The translations under genes were made by a program, and so were the position numbers. The notes beneath the pieces are model-generated. The model searched no databases and was not told the origin of the DNA. It was given only the letters and a program-made list of their open reading frames with translations. Positions 1 through 6,213 of a DNA stretch of 11,295 nt are shown here, in pieces (position 1 is the first letter of the stretch; each line of letters starts with the position of its first letter). This DNA comes from UBA1172 sp049889655 (GTDB lineage: Bacteria; Pseudomonadota; Alphaproteobacteria; Puniceispirillales; UBA1172), in the NCBI GenBank assembly GCA_049889655.1, contig JBMHCY010000116.1, forward strand, positions 1-11,295, written 5' to 3'.

Positions 1-297
1 ATGCCGCGCCATGCCCGCTGAATTGAGTAGAATGTCAAAAGGCCCTGATGCTTCGATGAATGTGGCCATAGCGTCGTGATCGGTGACGTCTAAACTCACG
101 GGCGTCATCTTGCCGCCTTCGGCTTGAACATCCTTGGCCAAACCTTCGAGTTTGTCGCCGCGCCGCGCCGCCGCAAAAACATGCGCCCCAGCTTGCGCCA
201 GCGCCACCGCGCAAGCTGCGCCAATCCCCGAAGACGCGCCCGTCACCAGCGCGGATTTGCCATCAAGTCGAAAAGACGGGGTTTGCGGTAAAGTCAT
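1..297 (-). CDS. SDR-family oxidoreductase, N-terminal part (runs off the window)
   Basis: This is the first 99 residues of a short-chain dehydrogenase/reductase, a soluble NAD(P)-dependent oxidoreductase with a Rossmann fold. The cofactor glycine motif TGASSGIG is at residues 19-26, an Arg-Arg pair after beta-2 (about 45-46) suggests NADP preference, an LDVTD segment (69-73) corresponds to the adenine-contacting region, and NSAG (92-95) stands for the usual NNAG. The catalytic Ser-Tyr-Lys lies beyond the window edge, so substrate cannot be inferred. The start ATG (295-297 on the reverse strand) is preceded by AAAGGA at a suitable distance. Alanine is mostly encoded by GCG here, while the genes right of 1100 prefer GCC, a sign of different history. 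Family assignment is firm; specific function is unknown. Confidence 0.88.
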   Translation of the reverse strand, partial: MTLPQTPSFRLDGKSALVTGASSGIGAACAVALAQAGAHVFAAARRGDKLEGLAKDVQAEGGKMTPVSLDVTDHDAMATFIEASGPFDILLNSAGMARH

Positions 298-335
298 GAT
301 CTATCCTTTTTGATCTGCTCAAACGTGGAACAAAG

Positions 336-352
336 CGCCTTGATGAAAGGCG
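336..352 (-). terminator. Small hairpin between DUF1905 gene and SDR gene; possible weak terminator
   Basis: A perfect 6-bp stem (CGCCTT/AAGGCG) with a 5-nt loop lies in the 151-base gap between the two minus-strand genes. On the minus strand it is followed by CTTTGTT, which is only loosely U-rich. It could be a weak terminator for the DUF1905 transcript or a leader structure for the SDR gene. I see no convincing promoter in the gap. Confidence 0.25.
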
Positions 353-448
353 GTGTTTGGTTGCGAATAACTTAAGTCGCCCTGCCCCTAAGGTCTAGGG
401 AAAGACGCCTGAGACGTCATAGGTTTTCATCGAGAGATCACGCCACCA

Positions 449-757
449 TCAAAACGGCTCGATGGCCAATTCCAAATGCACCCGCGCCCGATCGCCCGCG
501 GCAAGACCTTCGGCTTTGCGTATCTCTTTTTTGATGGGCAAGACAAAACTGCCCGACCCGCTATCGGGAAAAATTGATGTTTTCCATGCGCTGGCGCCGA
601 TTCGAACCGTCACCCGTAAACTGCCAAAGCCATTGCGGGTTTTCGCAAAAAACCTGATCTCCTCGGCATGCTCAACGGGCAAAGTGATAAAATGCCACGC
701 GTCTTTCGCCGGCCAAAGCCAAAGATCAGCATCAAAGTCATAACTGAGGTCAATCAT
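449..757 (-). CDS. DUF1905 domain-containing protein
   Basis: A 102-residue protein matching the small DUF1905 fold: an aromatic N-terminal strand, a WHFITLP segment (residues 21-27), an AEEIRFF helix, a central strand region with SLRVTVRIG (46-54), W58-KTSIFP, then LPIKKEIRKAEGL (73-85) and a final strand with the typical GDRARVHLEL pattern. The biochemical role of the family is not established; it also occurs fused to YdeI-type (bacteriocin-protection, OmpD-associated) domains, which are absent here. The ATG at 755-757 is chosen because it has an AGGG Shine-Dalgarno sequence about 9 nt upstream and because any longer reading would run into the tRNA gene. The gene lies 48 bases downstream of the tRNA-Ser with no clear terminator between, so cotranscription is possible. 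Leucine TTG codons are frequent, unlike the plus-strand genes. Confidence 0.85.
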   Translation of the reverse strand: MIDLSYDFDADLWLWPAKDAWHFITLPVEHAEEIRFFAKTRNGFGSLRVTVRIGASAWKTSIFPDSGSGSFVLPIKKEIRKAEGLAAGDRARVHLELAIEPF

Positions 758-767
758 GGCGCTTGCC

Positions 768-787
768 CTGGTTGTTTGCTCAACCAG
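768..787 (-). other. Hairpin between tRNA-Ser and DUF1905 gene
   Basis: A perfect 7-bp inverted repeat (CTGGTTG/CAACCAG) with a 6-nt loop sits between the tRNA 3' end and the DUF1905 start. It has no U-run, so it does not look like an intrinsic terminator. The AGGG Shine-Dalgarno sequence overlaps the 3' foot of the stem, so the structure could influence DUF1905 translation or mark a processing site for a tRNA-mRNA transcript. Function is inferred only. Confidence 0.35.
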
Positions 788-805
788 CCAACGGAGAAGC
801 AATGA

Positions 806-895
806 TGGCGGAGAGGGGGGGATTCGAACCCCCGATGGACTTGCGCCCATACCGGTTTTCGAGACCGGCGCATTCAACCACTCTGCCACCTCTCC
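806..895 (-). tRNA. tRNA-Ser, anticodon CGA
   Basis: A class II tRNA of 90 nt including an encoded CCA end (806-808 on the reverse strand). The acceptor stem GGAGAGG/CCTCTCC pairs over all 7 bases, with discriminator G, as expected for serine tRNAs. The anticodon stem CCGGT/ACCGG closes the loop CTCGAAA, giving anticodon CGA (859-861) for codon UCG. A long variable arm and a T-arm with GGTTCGAATCC are present. A 5-bp hairpin (GCCCT/AGGGC, 900-914) sits just upstream of the mature 5' end and may help processing. Confidence 0.97.
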
Positions 896-921
896 GCAAG
901 CCCTGATTGAGGGCCGGATTT

Positions 922-950
922 CTTCTACCGCTTTGCAACCCTGCTGGCAA
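922..950 (-). promoter_or_regulatory. Putative sigma70-type promoter for tRNA-Ser
   Basis: On the reverse strand TTGCCA (945-950) and TAGAAG (922-927) are separated by 17 nt, 5/6 and 4/6 matches to the -35 and -10 consensus. A start near 915 would leave about 20 nt of leader before the tRNA. It is divergent from the rplU promoter, with 32 bp between the two -35 boxes. Confidence 0.45.
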
Positions 951-982
951 GGGGTGAAGCCCGCCACAAGCCAAGATGAGGC

Positions 983-1010
983 TTGACAATACGCTGGCAC
1001 TGGCTATATT
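983..1010 (+). promoter_or_regulatory. Strong sigma70-type promoter for rplU-rpmA
   Basis: A perfect TTGACA (983-988) and TATATT (1005-1010; 5/6 match to TATAAT) are separated by 16 nt. It is the best promoter in the window and faces the ribosomal protein genes. The predicted start at about 1017 leaves a leader of roughly 108 nt before the rplU ATG. Confidence 0.82.
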
Positions 1011-1016
1011 CCGACC

Positions 1017-1124
1017 CAGTCAGCGAAAGGTAGCCCCTTTCGCTTGAATTTTTATGGATTTCCGGCTAGGACTATCGCCTGTAACGGCTGTTGAAGCCGG
1101 GCCGTTTGACTGAGGATGACCGCT
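1017..1124 (+). promoter_or_regulatory. Structured 5' leader of rplU
   Basis: The leader begins with an 8-bp perfect hairpin GCGAAAGG/CCTTTCGC (1023-1043, 5-nt loop), almost at the predicted transcript 5' end and followed by a T-rich stretch. A second inverted repeat AACGGC/GCCGTT (1083-1106) lies just upstream of the Shine-Dalgarno GAGG (1112-1115); within it GGC/GCC can form an alternative inner stem. Ribosomal protein operons are often autoregulated through such leaders, so a protein-binding or attenuation role is plausible, but I cannot match this to a known leader family. Confidence 0.4.
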
Positions 1125-1637
1125 ATGTATGCAGTGGTGAAAACTGGGGGCAAACAATACCGTGTTGCCAAAGACGACAAGATTGTCGTTGATCACATTG
1201 ACGCCGAAGCCGGCGACAGCATCGTATTTGATCAGGTGCTGATGATGGTTGATGGCGAAAAGGTCAGCATGGGCGCGCCCACCGTTGCCGGTGCGGCTGT
1301 CGGCGCCACTGTCCTGCGCCAGACCCGTGGCCCGAAGATCATGGTTTTCCGGCGCAAGCGGCGCAAGAATTTCCGCCGTATCCGCGGCCATCGCCAGGGC
1401 CTGACGCTGATCCAGATCACCGATATCGCTGCCGACGGCAAGGTCAAGCCTGCCGCCAAGGCCAAGCCGAAGGCTGAAGCCAAGGAAGAAACTGCGGCAA
1501 AGGCACCGGCCAAGAAGGCCACAGCCAAGAAAACTGCTGCCAAGGCTGCCGCAAAAAAGACGGCCGCCAAGAAAGCACCGGCAAAGAAGGCTGCAGCCAA
1601 AAAGACTGCTGCCAAGAAGGCCGCGAAAAAAGACTGA
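1125..1637 (+). CDS. rplU: 50S ribosomal protein L21 with long Lys/Ala-rich C-terminal tail
   Basis: L21 binds 23S rRNA in the large ribosomal subunit. The conserved domain covers residues 1 to about 107, with the family start MYAVVKTGGKQYRV, and the basic rRNA-binding stretch FRRKRRKNFRRIRGHRQ (75-91). The usual bacterial protein has about 103 residues; this one has 170, because residues 108-170 form a low-complexity tail of AAKK/PAKK-type repeats like histone H1. The ATG at 1125 is preferred over the one at 1116: GAGG ends directly before 1116, which leaves no spacing, but stands 9 nt before 1125, and the family N-terminus begins there. It is the first gene after a strong promoter, 23 nt ahead of rpmA. 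Confidence 0.96.
   Translation: MYAVVKTGGKQYRVAKDDKIVVDHIDAEAGDSIVFDQVLMMVDGEKVSMGAPTVAGAAVGATVLRQTRGPKIMVFRRKRRKNFRRIRGHRQGLTLIQITDIAADGKVKPAAKAKPKAEAKEETAAKAPAKKATAKKTAAKAAAKKTAAKKAPAKKAAAKKTAAKKAAKKD
1446..1634 (+). repeat. Degenerate GCCAAGAAG-type repeat encoding the L21 tail
   Basis: Short units coding for Ala-Ala-Lys-Lys and Pro-Ala-Lys-Lys recur through the 3' end of rplU. Codons vary between units (AAG/AAA, GCC/GCA/GCT), so the repetition is kept at protein level rather than being a recent exact duplication. The reverse strand has an Ala/Phe-rich open frame here that is only its shadow. Confidence 0.8.
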
Positions 1638-1660
1638 CGATTTAGCCAGAGGAGGCTGTT

Positions 1661-1930
1661 ATGGCCCATAAAAAAGCAGGGGGTAGTTCCCGTAACGGTC
1701 GCGACTCAGCCGGTCGCCGTCTTGGGGTTAAGAAATTCGGTGGTGAAGCTGTCATTCCCGGCAACATCATTATCCGCCAGCGTGGGACAAAATTCCACCC
1801 CGGTGAAAATGTGGGCATGGGCAAAGACCACACCCTGTTCGCTCTGACCGAAGGCAAGGTTGCCTTTACGCGCAAGTCGGGCGGCCGCACCTTTGCCAAT
1901 GTCGTGCCAGAAACCGAGGCCGCTGAATAG
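1661..1930 (+). CDS. rpmA: 50S ribosomal protein L27
   Basis: L27 sits at the peptidyl transferase centre, where its N-terminal tail contacts tRNA ends. The 89-residue product has the typical length and sequence: MAHKKAGGSSRNGRDSAGRRLGVK at the start, then GNIIIRQRGTKFHPGENVGMGKDHTLFAL and a GKVAF strand. There is no N-terminal extension of the Firmicutes type that needs protease removal. A strong AGGAGG precedes the ATG. It is paired with rplU in the common two-gene operon, and an intrinsic terminator follows 55 nt downstream of the stop. Confidence 0.98.
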   Translation: MAHKKAGGSSRNGRDSAGRRLGVKKFGGEAVIPGNIIIRQRGTKFHPGENVGMGKDHTLFALTEGKVAFTRKSGGRTFANVVPETEAAE

Positions 1931-1985
1931 AGCCCGGTTCCGGCATCATGCCGACAGATCAAACGGGCCTTCAGTGGCTGACAAG

Positions 1986-2012
1986 AGCGCATCCGCAAGG
2001 TTGCGCTTTTTT
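1986..2012 (+). terminator. Intrinsic terminator after rpmA
   Basis: A perfect 6-bp stem AGCGCA/TGCGCT, extendable by a G-U and an A-U pair, with a 10-nt loop, is followed by a run of six T (2007-2012). It lies between rpmA and obgE and ends only 17 nt before the obgE ATG. It would end or attenuate the ribosomal protein transcript; obgE may depend on readthrough, since I see no good promoter behind it. Confidence 0.75.
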
Positions 2013-2029
2013 GTTTGGAAAGAATTGAG

Positions 2030-3067
2030 ATGAAATTTCTGGATCAGGCCAAGGTCTATATTCAAAGCGGCAATGGTGGCCCCGGCTGCATCAGTTTCCG
2101 CCGCGAAGCCCATGTGCCCCGTGGCGGCCCTGACGGCGGTGATGGCGGCCGTGGCGGTTCGGTGATCGCAGAATGTGCCGCCGGGCTCAACACCCTCATT
2201 GATTATCGCTACCAGCAGCATTTCAAGGCAGCGTCGGGGCAGGGCGGGGCCGGACGGATGCGGTCAGGCCCGAGTGGCAGCGATATCATCCTGAAACTGC
2301 CCGTCGGCACCCAGATCCTGAACGAAGACGGCGATATCGTGCTCGCGGACCTGACCGAAGTCGGGCAGCGAATCACCCTGGCCCGGGGCGGTGATGGCGG
2401 CCGCGGCAATGCAGCGTTCAAATCGTCGACGAATCAAGCTCCCCGGCGTGCCGACAAGGGCTTCCCCGGCATGGGGATGTGGGTCTGGCTGCGGCTTAAA
2501 CTGATCGCCGATGCCGGTCTCGTTGGCCTGCCCAATGCCGGCAAATCCACCTTTCTCGCCGCCCGGTCTGCGGCCCGCCCCAAGATCGCCGATTATCCGT
2601 TCACGACCCTCAACCCCGGGCTTGGTGTTGTTGCGGTTGATGACCATGAATTCGTGCTCGCCGATATCCCGGGGCTGGTCGAAGGCGCCCATGAAGGGAT
2701 CGGGCTCGGTCACCGGTTTCTCGGCCATGTCGAACGGTGTCAGGTGCTGCTGCATCTTGTTGACGGCACCGCCGATGATCCTGTCGGCAACTGGCAGGTG
2801 ATCCGGCGTGAACTTGCCGCCTATGATGAAACCCTCGCCACCAAGGCCGAGATCACGGCAATCAGCAAGATCGACGCCATGGACGAGACGGCCATAGCCG
2901 AAGTGAAAGCCGGGCTGGAAGCCGCCGGGGCCGAAACCGTCATGCCGTTATCAGCCATTGCCGGCGATGGCATGGCAGCGGCGATGCGCCAGCTCTGGGC
3001 AGTGATTGCGGCAGCCCGTCAGGAAGAGGCCGATGCCGACCGCGAACAGGAGCCCTGGCAGCCATGA
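2030..3067 (+). CDS. obgE: Obg-family GTPase (ObgE/CgtA)
   Basis: An essential GTPase that acts in late 50S assembly and stress signalling. The 345-residue protein has the glycine-rich Obg fold (1 to about 158, MKFLDQAKVYIQSGNGGPGC at the start) and the G domain: P-loop GLPNAGKST (166-174), switch I region DYPFTTL (188-194), G3 DIPGLVEGAHEGIG (212-225) and SKID (279-282) as the NKxD motif, followed by PLSAIAG (306-312) as G5. The variable C-terminal OCT domain is absent. The ATG at 2030 fits the family start and has GGAAAG at 7 nt; an upstream in-frame TTG at 2015 is unlikely. The hinge between the two domains reads PGMGMWVWLRLKL, where I would expect PGEE. Its stop overlaps the proB start (ATGA). 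Confidence 0.96.
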   Translation: MKFLDQAKVYIQSGNGGPGCISFRREAHVPRGGPDGGDGGRGGSVIAECAAGLNTLIDYRYQQHFKAASGQGGAGRMRSGPSGSDIILKLPVGTQILNEDGDIVLADLTEVGQRITLARGGDGGRGNAAFKSSTNQAPRRADKGFPGMGMWVWLRLKLIADAGLVGLPNAGKSTFLAARSAARPKIADYPFTTLNPGLGVVAVDDHEFVLADIPGLVEGAHEGIGLGHRFLGHVERCQVLLHLVDGTADDPVGNWQVIRRELAAYDETLATKAEITAISKIDAMDETAIAEVKAGLEAAGAETVMPLSAIAGDGMAAAMRQLWAVIAAARQEEADADREQEPWQP

Positions 3068-4230
3068 CCGATTTTTCCGCCATCACCGAAACCTATATGG
3101 ATCAAGCCCGGGTGATTGTCGTCAAGGTGGGCTCGGCACTGCTCGTCAATGATGAGACTGGGGAAGTCAACGCAGCGTGGCTGGCCGGTCTTGCCGAAGA
3201 TCTTGCCGCACTGACAGCTGCCGGTTGCGGTATTGTCGTTGTCTCTTCCGGGGCGATTGCCCTCGGCCGCCATCCGCTGGGCCGCCATGACGGCAAGCTG
3301 AAACTGGAAGAAAAACAGGCCGCCGCCGCCATCGGCCAGATCAGGCTTGCCGGGGAATGGCAGCAGGCCCTGGCGGCGCATGGGCTCAAATCGGCACAGA
3401 TTCTTCTGTCTCCCGATGATACCGAAACACGCCGCCGCCATCTCAACGCAAGGGCAACCCTGCAAACACTGCTGGATAGCGGTTTTATCCCCGTCGTCAA
3501 CGAAAACGACACTGTCGCCACCGTCGAAATTCGCTATGGCGACAATGACAGGCTCGCCGCCCGTGTCGCTCAGATGATCTCCGCCGATGCCCTGATCCTG
3601 CTGTCTGATATCGACGGGCTCTATGACCGTGACCCGCGCCGCCATGATGAGGCCAGGCATCTGCCTGAAGTCGCCGATATTGATGATCAGATCACCGCCA
3701 TGGCCGGTCCGGCCCATGCCAGTTATGCCTCGGGCGGCATGATCACCAAGATCGAAGCCGCCCGGATCGCCACCGCCGCCGGATGCCATATGGTGATCTG
3801 CAGCGGCATCGGTCTCAACCCGATCAGCAGCCTTCGTCAGGGCGGCGTCTGCACCTGGTTCCGGGCGGTATCCAACCCGCCGCAGGCCCGCAAGAAATGG
3901 ATTGCGGGTGGGCTCCAGCCTTCCGGGGTGATCACTGTCGATACCGGGGCGGCGGCGGCATTGATGCGGGGCAAGAGCCTGCTCGCGGCCGGCATCACCG
4001 GCGTTGCCGGAGATTTCGAGCGTGGCGATCTTGTCACCGTATCGGACCAGAACAACACCGAACTCGGGCGCGGGCTGATCCATTACAGTGCTGCCGATGC
4101 CCGCCAGATTGCCGGTTGCAACAGTACTGAAATTCTGGGCATTCTGGGCTATCAGGGACGCGACGAGATCATCCATGCCGATGATCTTGTTCTCAACCGG
4201 AAACATCAAACCGGCATTGAGGAGGGCTGA
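3064..4230 (+). CDS. proB: Glutamate 5-kinase with C-terminal PUA domain
   Basis: Catalyses ATP-dependent phosphorylation of glutamate, the first and usually proline-inhibited step of proline synthesis in the cytoplasm. The amino-acid kinase domain covers about residues 14-260: VVKVGSALL (19-27), VVVSSGAIALG (58-68), VNENDTVA (145-152), RYGDNDRLAARV (157-168) and LLSDIDGLYDRDPR (179-192). The motif usually written GTGGMxTK reads ASGGMITK (222-229), a mild variant. A PUA domain follows at about 287-375. With 388 residues it is slightly longer than the E. coli enzyme (367). A 4-nt overlap with obgE and abutting proA point to translational coupling in one operon. Confidence 0.96.
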   Translation: MTDFSAITETYMDQARVIVVKVGSALLVNDETGEVNAAWLAGLAEDLAALTAAGCGIVVVSSGAIALGRHPLGRHDGKLKLEEKQAAAAIGQIRLAGEWQQALAAHGLKSAQILLSPDDTETRRRHLNARATLQTLLDSGFIPVVNENDTVATVEIRYGDNDRLAARVAQMISADALILLSDIDGLYDRDPRRHDEARHLPEVADIDDQITAMAGPAHASYASGGMITKIEAARIATAAGCHMVICSGIGLNPISSLRQGGVCTWFRAVSNPPQARKKWIAGGLQPSGVITVDTGAAAALMRGKSLLAAGITGVAGDFERGDLVTVSDQNNTELGRGLIHYSAADARQIAGCNSTEILGILGYQGRDEIIHADDLVLNRKHQTGIEEG

Positions 4231-5502
4231 ATGAACGCAATACCATCCGAAGCCAGCGCCAGCATCACAACGCTGACCGGCCGGGCCCGGGCCTGCCTGA
4301 AACCGATGGCGACCTCATCCCATGAAAGCCGTAATGCGGCACTGGCCGCCACCGCTGTGCTGATCCGCAGCCACCAGGATGAGATCATGGAGGCGAATGC
4401 CAAAGATATCGCCGCCGCCGAGGAGCGCCAGCGTGATGCCGCCATGATCGGTCGCCTGACCCTCACCCCTGACCGGATTGAGGCGATGGCCCGGGGGCTC
4501 GAGGATATCACCGCGCTTGATGATCCCATCGGCCGTGAACTCGACCGCTGGCAGCGCCCCAACGGGCTTGATATCGCCCGCGTCTCGACACCGCTGGGCG
4601 TGCTCGGGGTGATTTATGAATCACGACCCAATGTGACAGTGGATGCTGCCGGGCTGGCGATCAAATCCGGCAATCCGGTCATCCTGCGCGGCGGCAGTGA
4701 TTCGATTCACACCGCCACCGTGCTGGCACGACTGGTGCGCGAAGGCCTTACCGGGGCCGGACTGCCTGAAGATGCCGTGCAACTGGTGGAAAACACCGAT
4801 CGGGCGCTTGTCGGGGCTATGCTGGCCGCTGTCGGCGGCATCGACGTGATCATCCCCCGAGGCGGGCGGTCGCTGGTTGAACGGGTTCAACAGGAAGCCC
4901 GGGTGCCTGTCTTTGCCCATCTGGAAGGCATCTGCCATGTCTATGTTGATAAAGCGGCCGATCCGGAAAAGGCGCTTGCTGTCACCGTCAATGCCAAGAT
5001 GCGGCGGGTGGAAATCTGCGGGGCGGCGGAAACCCTGCTCATAGACCGTGCTGTCGCCGCAACCCTGCTGCCGCGTCTCGGAGAGGCGCTGAGCACCGCC
5101 GGATGCCGCCTTGTTGCCGATGATGAAGCCCGGGCCCTGCTGGCCGGGGCTGACCCATCCACCGATGATGATTACCGCACCGAGTACCTTGATGCGGTGA
5201 TCAGTATCGCTGTTGTCGATGGTGTCGGGGGGGCGATCGACCATATCGGCCGATACAGTTCAAACCATACCGAATCGATTATCACCGAAGATGCAGAGAC
5301 AGCAGAGCGCTTTCTTGCCGAGGTGGATTCAGCGATTGTCATGGTCAATGCCTCAACCCAGTTCGCTGATGGTGGCGAGTTCGGCATGGGGGCTGAAATC
5401 GGTATTTCCACAGGCCGGATGCACGCCAGGGGGCCCGTCGGGGCAACCCAGCTGACGAGTTTCAAATACATGGTGCGCGGCACCGGCCAGACACGCCCCT
5501 GA
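4231..5502 (+). CDS. proA: Glutamate-5-semialdehyde dehydrogenase (gamma-glutamyl phosphate reductase)
   Basis: Reduces gamma-glutamyl phosphate with NADPH to glutamate-5-semialdehyde, the step after ProB. The 423-residue protein shows ALDH-superfamily ProA motifs: PLGVLGVIYESRPNVTVDAAGLAIKSGN (121-148), ILRGGSDSIHT (151-161), IIPRGGRSLV (207-216), the catalytic Cys263 within EICGAAETLL, SNHTESI (344-350) and a C-terminal EIGISTGRMHARGPVG (389-404). The start codon follows the proB stop without a gap, and its GAGG Shine-Dalgarno sequence lies within the end of proB. This fits the labile intermediate passing directly between ProB and ProA. The length is normal (E. coli 417). Confidence 0.97.
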   Translation: MNAIPSEASASITTLTGRARACLKPMATSSHESRNAALAATAVLIRSHQDEIMEANAKDIAAAEERQRDAAMIGRLTLTPDRIEAMARGLEDITALDDPIGRELDRWQRPNGLDIARVSTPLGVLGVIYESRPNVTVDAAGLAIKSGNPVILRGGSDSIHTATVLARLVREGLTGAGLPEDAVQLVENTDRALVGAMLAAVGGIDVIIPRGGRSLVERVQQEARVPVFAHLEGICHVYVDKAADPEKALAVTVNAKMRRVEICGAAETLLIDRAVAATLLPRLGEALSTAGCRLVADDEARALLAGADPSTDDDYRTEYLDAVISIAVVDGVGGAIDHIGRYSSNHTESIITEDAETAERFLAEVDSAIVMVNASTQFADGGEFGMGAEIGISTGRMHARGPVGATQLTSFKYMVRGTGQTRP

Positions 5503-5505
5503 ACA

Positions 5506-6144
5506 ATGCCTGCTTTGCCGTCACGCCATCAGCATCGCCTTGCCCGGGTGTTTCACGATCGCCGCCGCCGCCGGATCGGGCTTTTTGGCGGTTCGTTCAA
5601 CCCCGCCCATGAAGGCCATGCCCATATCGCCGATCTGGCGGTGAAACGGTTGCGGCTTGATGAAATCTGGTGGCTTGTCACTCCCCAGAACCCGCTCAAG
5701 GATAGCCGGGACATGGCGCCGTTCAAGAGCCGCTATGAAAGCGCCAAAGCCATGGCAGGGCGCTGCCGGTATCATCAGGCGATGAAGGTCTCCGCCCTTG
5801 AGGCCAGGCTCGGGCTCAGCCAGACAGCCCTCAGCCTGATGGCGATCAGTCGCCGTGCGCCGCGCGCCGGGTTTTTCTGGATCATGGGGGCCGATAACCT
5901 TGCCGGGTTCCACCGCTGGCATCGCCCCCGCCGGATTGCCGCCACCATGCCGATGATTGTCATTAACCGGCCGCGTCAGCAGGCTGCGGCCCTCGGCAGT
6001 ATCGGGGCGCGGATCGCCGGGCTTCGGCTCACCCCGGAACGGCTTGCCCGGAAACGGCCGCAACCGCGCCAGTGGTGCTTTATTCATGGCCCGGTCAATC
6101 CGCTGTCAGCCTCGGCGATACGGGCGCAAAACAACTTTCATTAA
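5506..6144 (+). CDS. nadD: Nicotinate-nucleotide adenylyltransferase
   Basis: Transfers AMP from ATP to nicotinate mononucleotide, giving deamido-NAD in NAD synthesis. The nucleotidyltransferase motif GLFGGSFNPAHEGHAHI (25-41) carries the HxGH signature; WWLVTPQNPLK (55-65), GADNLAGFHRWH (128-139) and the C-terminal PLSASAIR (199-206, normally SSTxIR) support the call. The length of 212 residues is normal. The start lies 3 nt after the proA stop but has no visible Shine-Dalgarno sequence, so it is probably translated by coupling; a GTG at residue 15 is an alternative. The very Arg/His-rich first 24 residues may therefore be partly untranslated. Confidence 0.94.
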   Translation: MPALPSRHQHRLARVFHDRRRRRIGLFGGSFNPAHEGHAHIADLAVKRLRLDEIWWLVTPQNPLKDSRDMAPFKSRYESAKAMAGRCRYHQAMKVSALEARLGLSQTALSLMAISRRAPRAGFFWIMGADNLAGFHRWHRPRRIAATMPMIVINRPRQQAAALGSIGARIAGLRLTPERLARKRPQPRQWCFIHGPVNPLSASAIRAQNNFH

Positions 6145-6160
6145 TTTTCATTTGATTTTT

Positions 6161-6189
6161 TTGATCCTGCGATTACGCTTTAGATAGGA
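6161..6189 (+). promoter_or_regulatory. Putative promoter for rsfS-rlmH
   Basis: TTGATC (6161-6166) and TAGGAT (6184-6189) are spaced by 17 nt, each a 4/6 match to the sigma70 consensus, in the only AT-rich gap inside the plus-strand cluster. A start at about 6196 would give a leader of about 18 nt before the proposed rsfS start, just enough for its Shine-Dalgarno sequence. Confidence 0.35.
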
Positions 6190-6213
6190 TCAGAGTAGCG
6201 CAGGAGCATTCCC

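Noticed and set aside
408..424. Inverted repeat around GACG/CGTC downstream of the DUF1905 gene as its terminator
   Set aside because: The stem has only four pairs and a short T-stretch; random occurrence is likely.
1..805. Direct repeat of the tRNA-Ser 3' end as an attachment site
   Set aside because: I looked for a second copy of the GGCGGAGAGG and T-arm sequence left of the tRNA and found none within the window.
758..1000. N-terminal extension of the DUF1905 frame upstream of 757
   Set aside because: It would translate through the tRNA-Ser gene; the ATG at 757 has a Shine-Dalgarno sequence and matches the domain start.
1116..1124. Upstream ATG of rplU at 1116
   Set aside because: The Shine-Dalgarno GAGG directly abuts it, leaving no spacing, while the ATG at 1125 is spaced correctly and fits the family N-terminus.
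1232..1669. Ala/Phe/Val-rich open frame opposite rplU, resembling membrane segments
   Set aside because: It is the reverse complement of the Lys/Ala codon repeat (AAG to CTT, GCC to GGC), so its hydrophobic look is an artefact.
3019..4209. Open frame of 396 codons on the minus strand opposite proB
   Set aside because: It is a shadow of a GC-rich gene. The plus strand carries all ProB motifs and an operon-like overlap on both sides, and the antisense product has no recognisable family pattern.
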